Assembly: GCF_030063185.1 (NCBI RefSeq)
Contig: NZ_JASISP010000002.1
Location: forward strand, 246,614-310,613
Direction: 5' to 3'
From: Arthrobacter sp. H35-D1
Lineage (GTDB): Bacteria > Actinomycetota > Actinomycetes > Actinomycetales > Micrococcaceae
Length of the DNA stretch: 64,000 bases
Part shown: one piece after another, positions 43,089 through 51,858 of the stretch
How positions within the stretch are numbered: position 1 is the first letter of the stretch
Layout: each line of letters starts with the position of its first letter
Made by a program: the position numbers and the translations under genes
The notes under the pieces: model-generated
Database searches by the model: none
What the model was told of the DNA's origin: nothing
Seen by the model: only the letters and a program-made list of their open reading frames with translations

Positions 43089-43489
43089 CGCCACCGTCGC
43101 GGCGCTCAATGGCGGGGTGGCTGGACAGCACCTCCAAACTGGGCAAATATGAACTGAACCAGTGGTGAACCAGACCATCGGCAGGTCGAGACAAGGCTGC
43201 GACCGGCCTCATACGGAAGGCGGACACGTGATGAGCGCGGACTATAAAGTCGGGGACAGGGTGAGCTGGGACTCGGAGGCTGGCAGGGTTTCGGGCAAAA
43301 TCATCAAAATCCACACGAAGGATTTCCAGTACAAGGGCCATCAGCGGCGGGCCAGCACGGACGACCCCCAGTACGAAATTAAAAGCGAGAAGACCGACCA
43401 CATCGCAGCGCACAAGGGCGGGGCTTTGCGCAAACTCAAATAGGGTGAATCGGGATTGAACGCTACGACGCCACCGTCGCGGCGCTCAA
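43089..43489 (+). repeat. 21-bp direct repeat flanking a small gene
   Basis: CGCCACCGTCGCGGCGCTCAA occurs at 43089-43109 and 43469-43489, each followed by a GCGGGG-containing stretch. The repeats bracket the TUDOR-domain gene, 380 bp apart, as if the gene with its leader had been duplicated or inserted between them. Confidence 0.75.
43231..43443 (+). CDS. hypervirulence-associated TUDOR domain protein (DUF2945)
   Basis: The 70-aa protein MSADYKVGDRVSWDSEAGRVSGKIIKI... is the small SH3/TUDOR-like domain of PF11160: VGDRVSW at the start, GRVSGKI, and a C-terminal DHIAAHKGGALRKL. Members are small cytoplasmic proteins often near stress genes; function is not established. GGAAGG lies about 10 nt upstream; a GTG immediately before the ATG is an alternative. 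It precedes a DUF488 gene by about 70 bp, a frequent pairing. Confidence 0.88.
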   Translation: MSADYKVGDRVSWDSEAGRVSGKIIKIHTKDFQYKGHQRRASTDDPQYEIKSEKTDHIAAHKGGALRKLK

Positions 43490-43514
43490 GTGCGGGGCAA
43501 TTTAGGGGGTCTCA

Positions 43515-44069
43515 GTGACAAAAGCCAGTACAGGCGAACGGGCCGCGCAACAGGTATTCACCATCGGCCATTCCACCCGTGAATTTGATGAGGTGCTGGC
43601 GATGCTGCGCGCCAACGGGGTGACTGAGCTGGTCGATGTGCGTTCGTTTCCAGGGTCGCGGAAATACCCGCAATGGAACCAGGATGCGATCAAGGCTGCC
43701 TTGCCCGCGGACATCAAGTACCGGTGGCTCCGGGACATTGGTGGCCGGAGGTATACGCCAGTAGGTGTGGCGAGTCCGAATGGTGCGTGGCGGGTCAAGG
43801 CCTTCAGCGACTACGCGGATTACATGGCGACCGATGAATTCCGTGCGGGGCTCCAAGAGTTGCTGCAGCTCGCGACCGAATCGGTGCCGGCCATCATGTG
43901 CAGCGAAGCCGTGCCCTGGCGGTGCCACCGGCGGCTGATCACCGACGCGCTGCTTGTCGAGGGGGTGGAGGTGTTCCACATTATGTCGGAATCCTCGACC
44001 AAGCCCGCGGAACTAACCCCGTTCGCCTCGGTGCAGGACGGAAAAATCACCTACCCCGCACCAGCGTGA
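43515..44069 (+). CDS. DUF488 family protein
   Basis: The 184-aa protein begins at a GTG with GGGGG upstream and has the DUF488 signature: FTIGHSTREFDEVLAMLRANGVTELVDVRSFPGSRKYPQWN near the N-terminus and MCSEAVPWRCHRRLITDAL with conserved Cys, Glu, Trp, Cys, His and Arg near the end. The conserved C.E....CHR motif suggests a metal- or nucleotide-linked enzyme, but no reaction is proven. It ends 70 bp before the stop of the GH20 gene on the other strand. Confidence 0.9.
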   Translation: MTKASTGERAAQQVFTIGHSTREFDEVLAMLRANGVTELVDVRSFPGSRKYPQWNQDAIKAALPADIKYRWLRDIGGRRYTPVGVASPNGAWRVKAFSDYADYMATDEFRAGLQELLQLATESVPAIMCSEAVPWRCHRRLITDALLVEGVEVFHIMSESSTKPAELTPFASVQDGKITYPAPA

Positions 44070-44138
44070 GAAGGGGTGCGAATGTGGCGATGGTGCCGTC
44101 CTGCTGCATTTCTGCCGCAGGCTACTGGGGCAAATCGG

Positions 44139-45740
44139 CTACTGCAGGAATTCGCGGCCTGGCCAGCGAGAGATCGTTTCGGCGCCGGCCATAAAGGCGT
44201 CATAGTCCATGCCGGGAACCACGCCACGCCACATCTTCTGTGCCAGCAGCCCGAACGCGGGCTCGATCATGCCGTGCATCACGGACTCGTCGTAATCCTT
44301 GAGCACCAGGTCGTTCCACAGAGCGCTGGCCGCGCCAAGCAGCTGCGGGTGGTGCGGGTAGAGGTTCTTCCCCTCCCCAAAAACATGCGGCTCCCAAGTC
44401 TCGAACAGCAACCGGCCGTCCAGCGCACCACCATGGTAGTAGTCGGCGAAAGGCACAATGTAGAGCAAGTCGTCATTGGTGTTGATGACGTTGTAGCCGT
44501 CGGCCACGGCCGCCTGGCCGCTGTACCAGTCATTGTTCCAAGCACAAATGAGCACATCCCGGTTGTACCCGGTCTCCGGGGCGCCGGCACCGTTGGCCAT
44601 GGTGCTCAGGCTCCCCCAGGCCATGGGCTGCTTGCCGAGCGAGCGGATGTGGGCGCTGATCTCATTGAAGAACTTCCGGTACTCCGGCTCGTGGTCCTTG
44701 GCGTATTCATCCGCGCCAAAGTGCACCACCGGCCCCCTGAACCACGGCATAAATTCCGTGAACAGCTCCTTGACCAGCTCCGTGGCCTCCGGGCGCGACA
44801 AATCGAGCATGTCCGAATCCCCGCCGTTGAGCCCCAGCTCCGGCTTCCACTTGATGAGCGAGCGGGCGTGGGCCGGGACGTCGATCTCCGGCACCAGGTT
44901 CACGTGGTGCGCCGCCGCCAGATCCTCCAAGCCGTCCCACTCCGCGCGGGTGTAGCTTCCGTCCGTGGCTGCCAGCCCGGCCAGAAGCGGGTTCTCGGAC
45001 TCCAGCCGGAACGCCTGCTGTGCCACGTCCCAGCTGCGCTTGGTGTCCTTGGCAATCTCATTGTCGTTCAGGTGCACCAAGAAGGTGTTCAGCTTGAACC
45101 AGCCCATATACCGAACCATGTCCTGCAGGTACCCGACCTGCGAAAAGCGCCGTCCCACATCCAGCATGAAGCCGCGCACGGGGTAGTTGGGCCAGTCCAC
45201 AGCGTTGCCGCGCGGCAGTTCGGGAGAAGCAAGCAGCATCTGCAGCAGCGAGCGGGTGGCCCAAAAAACCCCTGTCGCCGTCCGGCTGTGAAGCACGACG
45301 CCGTTCCCCACCGACAGCACGTAGCCCTCGCCTGCCGCCGTGGCATTGTCGGTGCCACAATCCAACGCCGGGTCCAGGGCGAGCAGGATGTCCCCTGCGC
45401 TGATGTTCCCTGAACTAAATTCTCCGGCTGCGGTGCCCCCGCCCACCCCGGCACTCTCTGCAGAGGCGGCTGTGCCGGTCAGGCCCGCCAGCTCGGCGAT
45501 CTCCGCGACCAGCTGTGTTGCCGTGGACTCCAGCAAGCCATCCGCCCAGAGCACACGGAAGCCGTCCTTCAGCTCCAGGGTACCGGAGCTGGCCGTCCAC
45601 CGCTGGAGTGCCGGAACCACCACGGGGGCAGAATTATCCTCTGCGGACATGTCCTCTGCAGAATTGTCCGCTGCGGAAATGTGCGCTGCGGAAATGTGCG
45701 GGGCGGAAATGTGCGGGGCGGGTACTTCGGTGATGGGCAT
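44139..45740 (-). CDS. glycoside hydrolase family 20 beta-N-acetylhexosaminidase
   Basis: The 533-aa protein has a GH20b-like N-terminal domain (about 40-185) and a (beta/alpha)8 catalytic domain starting at PVRGFMLDVGRRFSQVGYLQDMVRYMGWFKLNTFLVHLNDN. The catalytic pair D344-E345 is in HFGADEY. It removes terminal GlcNAc or GalNAc. There is no signal peptide, so it should work inside the cell on imported sugars, consistent with the ABC transporter genes upstream on the same strand. Unusual: residues 8-37 are six pentapeptides of the type A(P/A/E)(H/D)(I/N/M)S encoded by 15-bp repeats. A hairpin at 45783-45823 separates it from the transporter genes. Confidence 0.92.
   Translation of the reverse strand: MPITEVPAPHISAPHISAAHISAADNSAEDMSAEDNSAPVVVPALQRWTASSGTLELKDGFRVLWADGLLESTATQLVAEIAELAGLTGTAASAESAGVGGGTAAGEFSSGNISAGDILLALDPALDCGTDNATAAGEGYVLSVGNGVVLHSRTATGVFWATRSLLQMLLASPELPRGNAVDWPNYPVRGFMLDVGRRFSQVGYLQDMVRYMGWFKLNTFLVHLNDNEIAKDTKRSWDVAQQAFRLESENPLLAGLAATDGSYTRAEWDGLEDLAAAHHVNLVPEIDVPAHARSLIKWKPELGLNGGDSDMLDLSRPEATELVKELFTEFMPWFRGPVVHFGADEYAKDHEPEYRKFFNEISAHIRSLGKQPMAWGSLSTMANGAGAPETGYNRDVLICAWNNDWYSGQAAVADGYNVINTNDDLLYIVPFADYYHGGALDGRLLFETWEPHVFGEGKNLYPHHPQLLGAASALWNDLVLKDYDESVMHGMIEPAFGLLAQKMWRGVVPGMDYDAFMAGAETISRWPGREFLQ
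45630..45719. repeat. 15-bp coding repeats in the GH20 N-terminus
   Basis: Six units of about 15 bp (GCGGAAATGTGCGGG-like on the plus strand) encode consecutive APHIS / AAHIS / AADNS / AEDMS pentapeptides. The three units closest to the start codon are nearly identical and the rest diverge, so the array seems to be growing from the 5' side. Confidence 0.85.
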
Positions 45741-45782
45741 GGGGGTTCATCCGTTTCCGTGGGTGTCGTTTAAAGAGGGTAG

Positions 45783-45823
45783 CCGTCAGCCCGCGTGCTG
45801 TTGGCGGCATGCGGGGCTGACGG
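45783..45823. terminator. hairpin between the transporter genes and the GH20 gene
   Basis: CCGTCAGCCCGC and GCGGGGCTGACGG can pair with one bulge around a 16-nt loop. No U-tract follows, so it may be a partial terminator or an mRNA processing/stability element that lowers GH20 expression relative to the transporter. Confidence 0.5.
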
Positions 45824-45861
45824 TGGAGTCTGCAAGTTGCGCAGATGGGCAGGAAACTTGG

Positions 45862-46692
45862 CTATGCCTGTGCGGCCAATGCGTGCCGTTCCTCGCGGCG
45901 CTGGCGTTGGCGGGCCGGATCGGCAATGGGGGACGCCATCAGCAACCGCCGAGTGTAGTCGTTCTTCGGGTTTTCCGTCACGTCCGCGGCGTCGCCGAAT
46001 TCCTTCACTTCCCCGCGATACAGCACGCAGACCCGGTGGCTCAGGTGCCGCACCACGGCCAAGTCGTGGGAGATGAACAGATATGCCACGCCCGTCTGTT
46101 CCTGGAGCTCCAGGAACAGGTCAAGCACGCGGGCCTGCGTGCTCAAGTCCAGAGCCGAAACAGGCTCGTCGCAGACAATCAGCTTCGGTTCCATGGCCAG
46201 TGCCCGGGCAATCGCCACGCGCTGGCGCTGGCCGCCGGAAAACTCGCGGGGCAGCCGGGTGGCGGCGTCGCCGGGCAGATGCACGCGGTCCAGCAGCCTT
46301 CCCACCTTGGCCTGTGCGGCCAACTTGTCCATGCCCTGGACAATGAGCGGCTCGGAGAGGATGTCGGCGATGGTCATGGCAGGGTTCAGCGACGTGTAGG
46401 GGTCCTGAAACACCACCTGGATGTCCTTGCTGACCTTCCGCCGGCCCTCGCCCGAGAGGTGGGAGATGTCCTGGCCATTGAAGGTGACGGTCCCTTCCGT
46501 CACAGGTGCCAGACCCAGGACAGCGCGGCCAATGGTGGTCTTGCCGGAACCCGACTCCCCCACCAGTCCCACGGTTTCCCCGGCCTTGACGTCCAGGTTG
46601 ACGTTCTTGAGCACCCGCACGGGAGGCTTCCGCCATCCCTTGACGGGGAATTCGGTGACCAGGTTGCTGACCTGGAGCAGCGGAGCACTCAC
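45862..46692 (-). CDS. ABC transporter ATPase, OppF/DppF type
   Basis: The 276-aa ATPase has Walker A GLVGESGSGKTTIGRAVLGL, Q-loop VFQDPYTSLNPAMT, signature FSGGQRQRVAIARALAMEPKL, Walker B IVCDEPVSALD and the His switch YLFISHD. The C-terminal part has the region typical of oligopeptide-class importers (HPYT-like DYTRRLLMASP). It starts at a GTG overlapping the stop of the permease-ATPase fusion (GTGA). It energises uptake with the ATPase half of that fusion. Being second ATPase of the importer, it fits F in the A-B-C-D-F scheme. Confidence 0.93.
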   Translation of the reverse strand: MSAPLLQVSNLVTEFPVKGWRKPPVRVLKNVNLDVKAGETVGLVGESGSGKTTIGRAVLGLAPVTEGTVTFNGQDISHLSGEGRRKVSKDIQVVFQDPYTSLNPAMTIADILSEPLIVQGMDKLAAQAKVGRLLDRVHLPGDAATRLPREFSGGQRQRVAIARALAMEPKLIVCDEPVSALDLSTQARVLDLFLELQEQTGVAYLFISHDLAVVRHLSHRVCVLYRGEVKEFGDAADVTENPKNDYTRRLLMASPIADPARQRQRREERHALAAQA

Positions 46693-48527
46693 AGTGCAGC
46701 CTCCTGAAGTGATTCGTTCGCGGGCGGCAGCAGCCGGGTGCGGGGCGTTTTGTCTTCCAGCCCGGCATCGAGCAGCATCCGCGTGTAGGGGTGTTGCGGG
46801 TTGGCGAACAGCACCTCAACCGCGTTCTGTTCCACGATCCGGCCCAATTTCATGACAGCAACGCGGTCGCAGAGATCGGCCACCACACCAAAGTTGTGCG
46901 TCACCATGACCACGGCCATGTCCTTTTCCTTTTGCAGTTCGCGCAGCAGGTCAAGCACTTCGGCCTGGACTGTCACGTCCAGCGCAGTGGTGGGCTCGTC
47001 GGCGATCAGCACGTCCGGATCGCACGCCACAGCACCGGCGATAAGCACGCGCTGTGCCATGCCGCCGGAGATCTCGTGCGGGTAGGAGTCAAAGGTGCGC
47101 TGCGGATCGGCAATGCCCACCCGGTCCAACATGGCCAGGGCCTTGGCCTTGGCATCCTTGCCGGAGAGTCCCATCTGCCGGCGCAGCGGCTCCACCAGCT
47201 GGAAGCCGATCTTGAAGGAGGGGTCCAGGTTGGACATGGGCTCCTGCGGAATGTAGGCCACCTTTTTGCCCAGCACGTTGCGCATGGCGCGCTTGGACAG
47301 TCCGGGCAGGGACTCCCCAGCCACCTCGATGGTCCCGTCCACCACTTGGCCGCCGGAAGGCAGCAGGCCCAGGATGGCCCAGGCGGTCTGGGTCTTGCCG
47401 GAGCCGGATTCGCCCACCAGGCCCAGGATTTCCCCGCGCCTTACTCCAAGGGAAACTCCCTTGACCACTTCTTTCACGCCGTCTGCCGCAGGGTAGCCCA
47501 CACGGAGCCCACGCACGGCCAGCACGCTGTCGGCGGGGATCTCGTCAAAGCCTTCCACGGGGGCTTCGCCACCTGCGGTGGGCAGGGGTTCGGCAGCTGC
47601 GGGGGCTCCGGCGTCGTTCTTCTTGGAAGAGGAACGACGGCGGCGACGCACCTTCGGCCTGTCTTCCAAGGCGTCCCGGAGGCTGTTGCCGAAGATGATC
47701 AGGGCGGCGCTGACAAGGCCCAGGGCGATGCCCGGCCACAGCATCAGCCCGGGGGCGATGTACAGGTTCACGAGCGCTTCGTTGAGCATGGTGCCCCAGC
47801 TGGGGACCGTGACGTCGCCCAGGCCCAGGAAGTCCAGGCCGGACTGGACACCGATCACCACGACGCCGGCCAGTGCCGCGTAAATGATGATGGGTGCGCG
47901 GATGGCGACCAGCACGTGGCGGCCCAGGATGCGTGTCAGGGACAGCCCGGAAACTCGGGCGGCGTCGACGTACAGCTCGTTGCGCACGCCGCTGACTATG
48001 GCCCGGACCAGCCGGTGGAAACCGGGGGCCATCAGCACGCCGAAAACGACCATGCTCAGCCACACGTTGCTGCCCCACGCGGCGCGGACGGCCAGCAGGA
48101 TCATGATGTTGGGCAGCGCGATCAACAGGTTGCTGATCCAGTCCAAACTCGAGTCCATTGCACCGCCAAAGTAGCCGGCAAACAGGCCGGTGGTCACGCC
48201 GATGGCCGTGGCCACCGCCAGGGCCAGTGCGGCACCGCCCAGGGTGATGCGCCCGCCATAGACAATCCTGGCGAAAACGTCGCGCCCGGCACTGTCGGTG
48301 CCCAACCAATGCTCGGAGCTGGGACCCAGGAGGGCCTGCCCGATGTCCGCGGCGGAGGGGTCGAAACGGGTCAGTAGCGGCGCCAAGGCCACGGCAAGGA
48401 CAATAAGTGCCAGCACGCCCAGCGAGATGGCGGCCATGGGCGAGGAGGTGATGCGCAAGAACAAGCTCTGCCGACGGGCCGACTCGCTCTTTGGCGTCAC
48501 GGCAGCGGGATCAAGGACGGAGGTCAT
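46689..48527 (-). CDS. fused ABC permease (DppC) and ATPase (DppD)
   Basis: The start is the ATG overlapping the stop of the upstream permease gene (ATGA), giving MTSVLDPAAV; the frame stays open for 9 more codons. Residues 1-300 are a DppC-type permease with six helices and the EAA-like loop YVDAARVSGLSLTRILGRHVL. A basic and Ala/Pro linker (about 305-350) leads to an ATPase with Walker A GLVGESGSGKTQTA, signature ISGGMAQRVLIAGA and Walker B VLIADEPTTALD. The signature is ISGGM instead of LSGGQ, usual for DppD-type subunits. Such C-D fusions occur in actinobacteria. With the B permease, F ATPase and binding protein, the importer is complete. Confidence 0.93.
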   Translation of the reverse strand: MTSVLDPAAVTPKSESARRQSLFLRITSSPMAAISLGVLALIVLAVALAPLLTRFDPSAADIGQALLGPSSEHWLGTDSAGRDVFARIVYGGRITLGGAALALAVATAIGVTTGLFAGYFGGAMDSSLDWISNLLIALPNIMILLAVRAAWGSNVWLSMVVFGVLMAPGFHRLVRAIVSGVRNELYVDAARVSGLSLTRILGRHVLVAIRAPIIIYAALAGVVVIGVQSGLDFLGLGDVTVPSWGTMLNEALVNLYIAPGLMLWPGIALGLVSAALIIFGNSLRDALEDRPKVRRRRRSSSKKNDAGAPAAAEPLPTAGGEAPVEGFDEIPADSVLAVRGLRVGYPAADGVKEVVKGVSLGVRRGEILGLVGESGSGKTQTAWAILGLLPSGGQVVDGTIEVAGESLPGLSKRAMRNVLGKKVAYIPQEPMSNLDPSFKIGFQLVEPLRRQMGLSGKDAKAKALAMLDRVGIADPQRTFDSYPHEISGGMAQRVLIAGAVACDPDVLIADEPTTALDVTVQAEVLDLLRELQKEKDMAVVMVTHNFGVVADLCDRVAVMKLGRIVEQNAVEVLFANPQHPYTRMLLDAGLEDKTPRTRLLPPANESLQEAAL

Positions 48528-49465
48528 GAAAGCCGCACTTTCGGGTTGAGCCACCCATTGACCAGGTCAATGAGCAGGTTGACGATGACGACGATGATGA
48601 CGGAGACCACCACGGCGCCCACGACGATGGGAATGTCCCCGACCCCCGTGGCTTCCACGGCGATGCTTCCCAGACCCGGCAGGGCGAAGACCCGCTCGAT
48701 CATGACGGCACCGGACATCAGGGCGATGAAGTTCAAGGACATGACGGTCAGGGTGGGCGGGGCGGCGTTGCGCAGCACGTGCCGGAACAGCACGCTCGCC
48801 TCGGACAGGCCGCGGCTGCGCAAGGTGCGCACGTAATCCATCTCGAGCACCGCGATAGTTGCACTGCGGACCTGTTGGGACAGGCCGGCTACGGCGCCTA
48901 TCGCCAGCGAAAAGACCGGCAGCAGCAGGCTTTGCGCCCAACCGCCCACCGACACCCCAAACGGCGTGTATCCCGTGGCGGGCACCAGCCCCCAATCGAT
49001 GGAAACCTTGACTACCAGGACCAGCGCCAGCCAGAAGCCGGGAAACACCAGCCCCAGCACGGAAACTACCTGCAGGATCTTGTCCGGCCAGCCCCTGTAC
49101 AAGGCGGCCACCACACCCACCACCACGGAGATGAGCGTGGAGATGATGACAGTTCCCACGGCAAGGGAAAGAGTCACCGGAATTCGGGTGGCCAGCAGGT
49201 AGCTGACCGACTCGGCATTGAACCAGGACTGGCCCAGGTCGCCTTGGACGGCGCCCACCAGCCAATGCAGGAATTGCACAAGCACGGGGTCGTCGAGACC
49301 CAGCTCTGCCTGTTTCGCCGCCAGCTGTTCGAGGGAGGCCTGGTCGCCGAGGATGTTGCGCGCCACGTGTTCGCTGTTGGCGAGCATCAGGGCAAACACG
49401 ATGAAGGAGGCGACAGCCACCAGTGCAATGCCCGATCCGATTCGCCGGAAAATGTAGGAAATCAA
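48524..49465 (-). CDS. ABC transporter permease, DppB/OppB type
   Basis: The 313-aa permease starts at a TTG (MISYIFRRIGSGIALVAVASF) with AAGGA 7 nt upstream. It has six helices, the N-terminal R-I-x-x-x-I-x-x-x-x-x-V-S-F-like stretch, DPVLVQFLHWLVGAVQGDLGQSW, and the EAA loop YVRTLRSRGLSEASVLFRHVLRNAAPP. It pairs with the permease half of the fused protein to form the membrane channel. It lies 69 bp downstream of the binding-protein gene. Confidence 0.93.
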   Translation of the reverse strand: MISYIFRRIGSGIALVAVASFIVFALMLANSEHVARNILGDQASLEQLAAKQAELGLDDPVLVQFLHWLVGAVQGDLGQSWFNAESVSYLLATRIPVTLSLAVGTVIISTLISVVVGVVAALYRGWPDKILQVVSVLGLVFPGFWLALVLVVKVSIDWGLVPATGYTPFGVSVGGWAQSLLLPVFSLAIGAVAGLSQQVRSATIAVLEMDYVRTLRSRGLSEASVLFRHVLRNAAPPTLTVMSLNFIALMSGAVMIERVFALPGLGSIAVEATGVGDIPIVVGAVVVSVIIVVIVNLLIDLVNGWLNPKVRLS

Positions 49466-49534
49466 GGGTCAATCCTTGCGTGTGAGGGTGGTGGCGGCCG
49501 GGATTCCGGCCGCCACCGTTTGTGCTGCTGGTGT

Positions 49535-51073
49535 CTACTTCGCCGGGGCGAAGTTGTAGATCGACGGAACGGGCTGGCCGTTCTGGACGTCTACTGTGAC
49601 GTTCTTGGAGATGAAGTACGGCTGGTCGATGCGGTACCAGGGGGCGAACCAGGCGTTGTCCACCAGGTACTTGTTCAACTCCTTGAGCTTGCCGTCCGCG
49701 GCATCGCCTTCACTGCCGAGGATCTCGGAAATGAGAGCCTTCGTCTCCGGGGTGCTGGAGTTGAAGATGTTCCAGGGAGCATTCTCAACAACCATGCTGT
49801 TGATGGCCGACCAGGCGACCACCGGTTGGCCGAAGGCCGTGAATGCGGCACCGTAGGTGCCCGACTGCTGCTCTGCTTGGTACTGTGCCGACGGGATGTC
49901 AACCCAGTCCACCGTGATGCCGACCTTGGAGAGCTGTTCCTTGATGACCGGGGCCAAGGCGGGATCCATGTCCGAGGACGTGGGCATCTTCAGGGTGAAA
50001 CCGTCGGCCAGGCCCGCTGACTTGAGCAGGTCCTTGGCCTTGTCGACGTCGTACGTGTACGCGGCGTCCAAGGACTCGTCGTAGGCAGCCGAGGACGGGC
50101 CGAAGACCTGGCTGGTGGTGTTTCCAAGGCCCTGCGCCACGTTTTTCAGCAGCGCTTCCTTGTCAATGGCGTAGTTGATGGCCTGGCGGACCTCCACCTT
50201 GCCCAATTCCGGCGAGAGTGAGCCGGCGCGGTCAAGCAAGGTCAGGCCCTGCCAGTCCCCGGGAACCATCTCGACAGTGACGCCGGCGGACTCGGCGGTC
50301 TTGACGGTCTTGGCAGTTGAGATCATGCCGTCGGCTTGGCCCGAACGGACTGCATTGAAGCGGGCGTTTTCATCCTTGATCGGCTTGATGACGAGCTTGG
50401 AGAACTTCTGCAGTTCCGGATCCCAGTAGTCGTCGTTCTTCACGAACGTGTACTGCGAGCCGGGGGTGGTGGCGGAGCGGTCCAGCTCGTACGGGCCCGA
50501 ACCAATAGGCTGGGTGTCCACCGTCTCGGCGTCAAAGTTGGCCGGCGACTGGATGTAGCCGCCTGGTCCGCCCAGGGCGTACAGCAGCGCGGGGTCAGGA
50601 GTGGAAAGGTTCAGCCTCACCGTCTTTGCGTCGACCACGTCCACGCTCTCCACAGCGCCCAGTGCAGCTGCCAGCGGTCCGCCGGCCTTCTGGAACCGGT
50701 CAAGGTTGCCCTTGACCGCCTCGGCATTGAGCGCTTCGCCGTCCGTGAACTTGACGTCGTCGCGCAGCGTCAGCGTCACCGTCTTGCCGTCCTTGGACAC
50801 GTCCCACTTGGTGGCCAGCATGGGCTGCAGCTCGCCCTTGGAATCGCGCCGGATGAGCGTGTCGAAGACCGGCTGGAAGTACTGGACGAACTGGGCTTCA
50901 CGCGACATGGCCGGATCCAGCGACTGCGGCTCCACTCCGGAGGCGAGGGTCAGTGTGGCATCCTCGGGGGAAGTACCCGCCTGCTTGTCGGCGCCTGCTC
51001 CGCAGCCCGCTAGAAAAATTGCGGCCGTGGCCGCCAGCGCCAAGACCCGGTAGGCCCGCTTGGGTGCCTTCAT
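49535..51073 (-). CDS. extracellular solute-binding lipoprotein, family 5
   Basis: The 512-aa protein has a lipoprotein signal with lipobox IFLAGC (Cys 24) and the SBP_bac_5 pattern: GVEPQSLDPAMSREAQFVQYFQPVFDTLIRRDSKGELQPMLATKWDVSKDGKTVTLTLRDDVKFTDGEALNAEAV. It captures ligand outside the membrane for the Dpp-type permease. Family members bind peptides, nickel, or oligosaccharides; the GH20 and sulfatase neighbours favour an amino-sugar glycan here. AAGGAG precedes the ATG. It is the first gene of the operon and is divergent from the PadR gene, with a palindromic site in between. Confidence 0.93.
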   Translation of the reverse strand: MKAPKRAYRVLALAATAAIFLAGCGAGADKQAGTSPEDATLTLASGVEPQSLDPAMSREAQFVQYFQPVFDTLIRRDSKGELQPMLATKWDVSKDGKTVTLTLRDDVKFTDGEALNAEAVKGNLDRFQKAGGPLAAALGAVESVDVVDAKTVRLNLSTPDPALLYALGGPGGYIQSPANFDAETVDTQPIGSGPYELDRSATTPGSQYTFVKNDDYWDPELQKFSKLVIKPIKDENARFNAVRSGQADGMISTAKTVKTAESAGVTVEMVPGDWQGLTLLDRAGSLSPELGKVEVRQAINYAIDKEALLKNVAQGLGNTTSQVFGPSSAAYDESLDAAYTYDVDKAKDLLKSAGLADGFTLKMPTSSDMDPALAPVIKEQLSKVGITVDWVDIPSAQYQAEQQSGTYGAAFTAFGQPVVAWSAINSMVVENAPWNIFNSSTPETKALISEILGSEGDAADGKLKELNKYLVDNAWFAPWYRIDQPYFISKNVTVDVQNGQPVPSIYNFAPAK

Positions 51074-51130
51074 GGAAACTCCTTTGTTTTACATATGCAA
51101 TGGGTGACGGTGGACACGCAAGCATCTGAA

Positions 51131-51142
51131 CTATGTACATAG
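51131..51142. promoter_or_regulatory. probable PadR operator palindrome
   Basis: CTATGTACATAG is a perfect 12-bp palindrome in the SBP-padR gap, containing the ATGT..ACAT type core bound by PadR proteins. A second half-site ACATAGTC lies at 51211-51218 near the padR start of transcription. Confidence 0.65.
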
Positions 51143-51174
51143 TCAACTAGCTACAATGCTTATAGATCAATGCT

Positions 51175-51203
51175 TTGCGAGTAAATATTAAGACAGCTAT
51201 GAT
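51175..51203 (+). promoter_or_regulatory. promoter of padR and the sulfatase gene
   Basis: TTGCGA (51175-51180) and TATGAT (51198-51203) are separated by exactly 17 bp, and the operator half-site ACATAGTC lies 7 bp after the -10, consistent with autorepression. Confidence 0.6.
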
Positions 51204-51235
51204 TCTAAGCACATAGTCCAATGAGAGGCAACACG

Positions 51236-51844
51236 GTGCTGAGCAAACTTGAGTGCATAATTCTGGGTCATCTGGTGCGCACGCCCATGGCCGGTTACGA
51301 CCTGCACAAGTGGCTCAACCAGGAGGGGCCGTTCTTCGGCTACTCCCCCCAGCCGTCGCAGATCTACCGCCAACTGAACAAATGCCTGGAAAAGGGCTGG
51401 GTGGACCTTGTCATCGATCAACGCACCACTGGCCCGGACGCGAAGGTGTACCGGTTGACCGATGCCGGCGTCGCGACGTTCAAGGAATGGGCCCTATCCC
51501 CCCACGAACCCACAGTGCGCCCGCTCGACTCCGATTTCCAGATGCGGTTCCTGCTCACAGGCATCCTGGGCCCGGAGGTGGCACTGCGCATCTTGACCAC
51601 CGAACTGGACTACCGCCGCACACAACACCAGGTGAAGGCGTACAGCGACGATGTGAACCCTGACGACGCCGCCATTGCGGTGGACCCGGCCTGGCACAAG
51701 GAGCTGGTCCGCCTGGGCCGCGAACGGTCTTACCTGCTGGGCACCACCTACCTGACCTGGCTGGAGTTGACCCACGCCCGGCTCACCGAACAAATTGCTG
51801 ATTTCAACACCGCCGGCAGCGGCCCCGCTCGGGAAATCGCCTAA
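51236..51844 (+). CDS. PadR-family transcriptional regulator
   Basis: I place the start at the GTG giving MLSKLECIILGHLVRTPMAGYDLHKWL because GAGAGG lies 7-8 nt upstream; an ATG 15 nt earlier is in frame. The 202-aa protein has the PadR winged helix (1-85, with FGYSPQPSQIYRQLNKCLEKGWV and YRLTDAGVATF) and the Vir C-terminal helical dimerisation domain. It very probably controls both the divergent ABC transporter/GH20 genes and its own operon with the sulfatase. Confidence 0.9.
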   Translation: MLSKLECIILGHLVRTPMAGYDLHKWLNQEGPFFGYSPQPSQIYRQLNKCLEKGWVDLVIDQRTTGPDAKVYRLTDAGVATFKEWALSPHEPTVRPLDSDFQMRFLLTGILGPEVALRILTTELDYRRTQHQVKAYSDDVNPDDAAIAVDPAWHKELVRLGRERSYLLGTTYLTWLELTHARLTEQIADFNTAGSGPAREIA

Positions 51845-51858
51845 AAAGGAAGCACCCC

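Noticed and set aside
46791-48377. Long plus-strand frame opposite the ABC permease-ATPase fusion
   Set aside because: It is His/Gln/Gly-rich shadow text; the minus strand has intact ABC motifs.
48546-50020. Plus-strand frames opposite the permease and binding-protein genes
   Set aside because: They are shadow frames without family similarity; the minus-strand genes are convincing.
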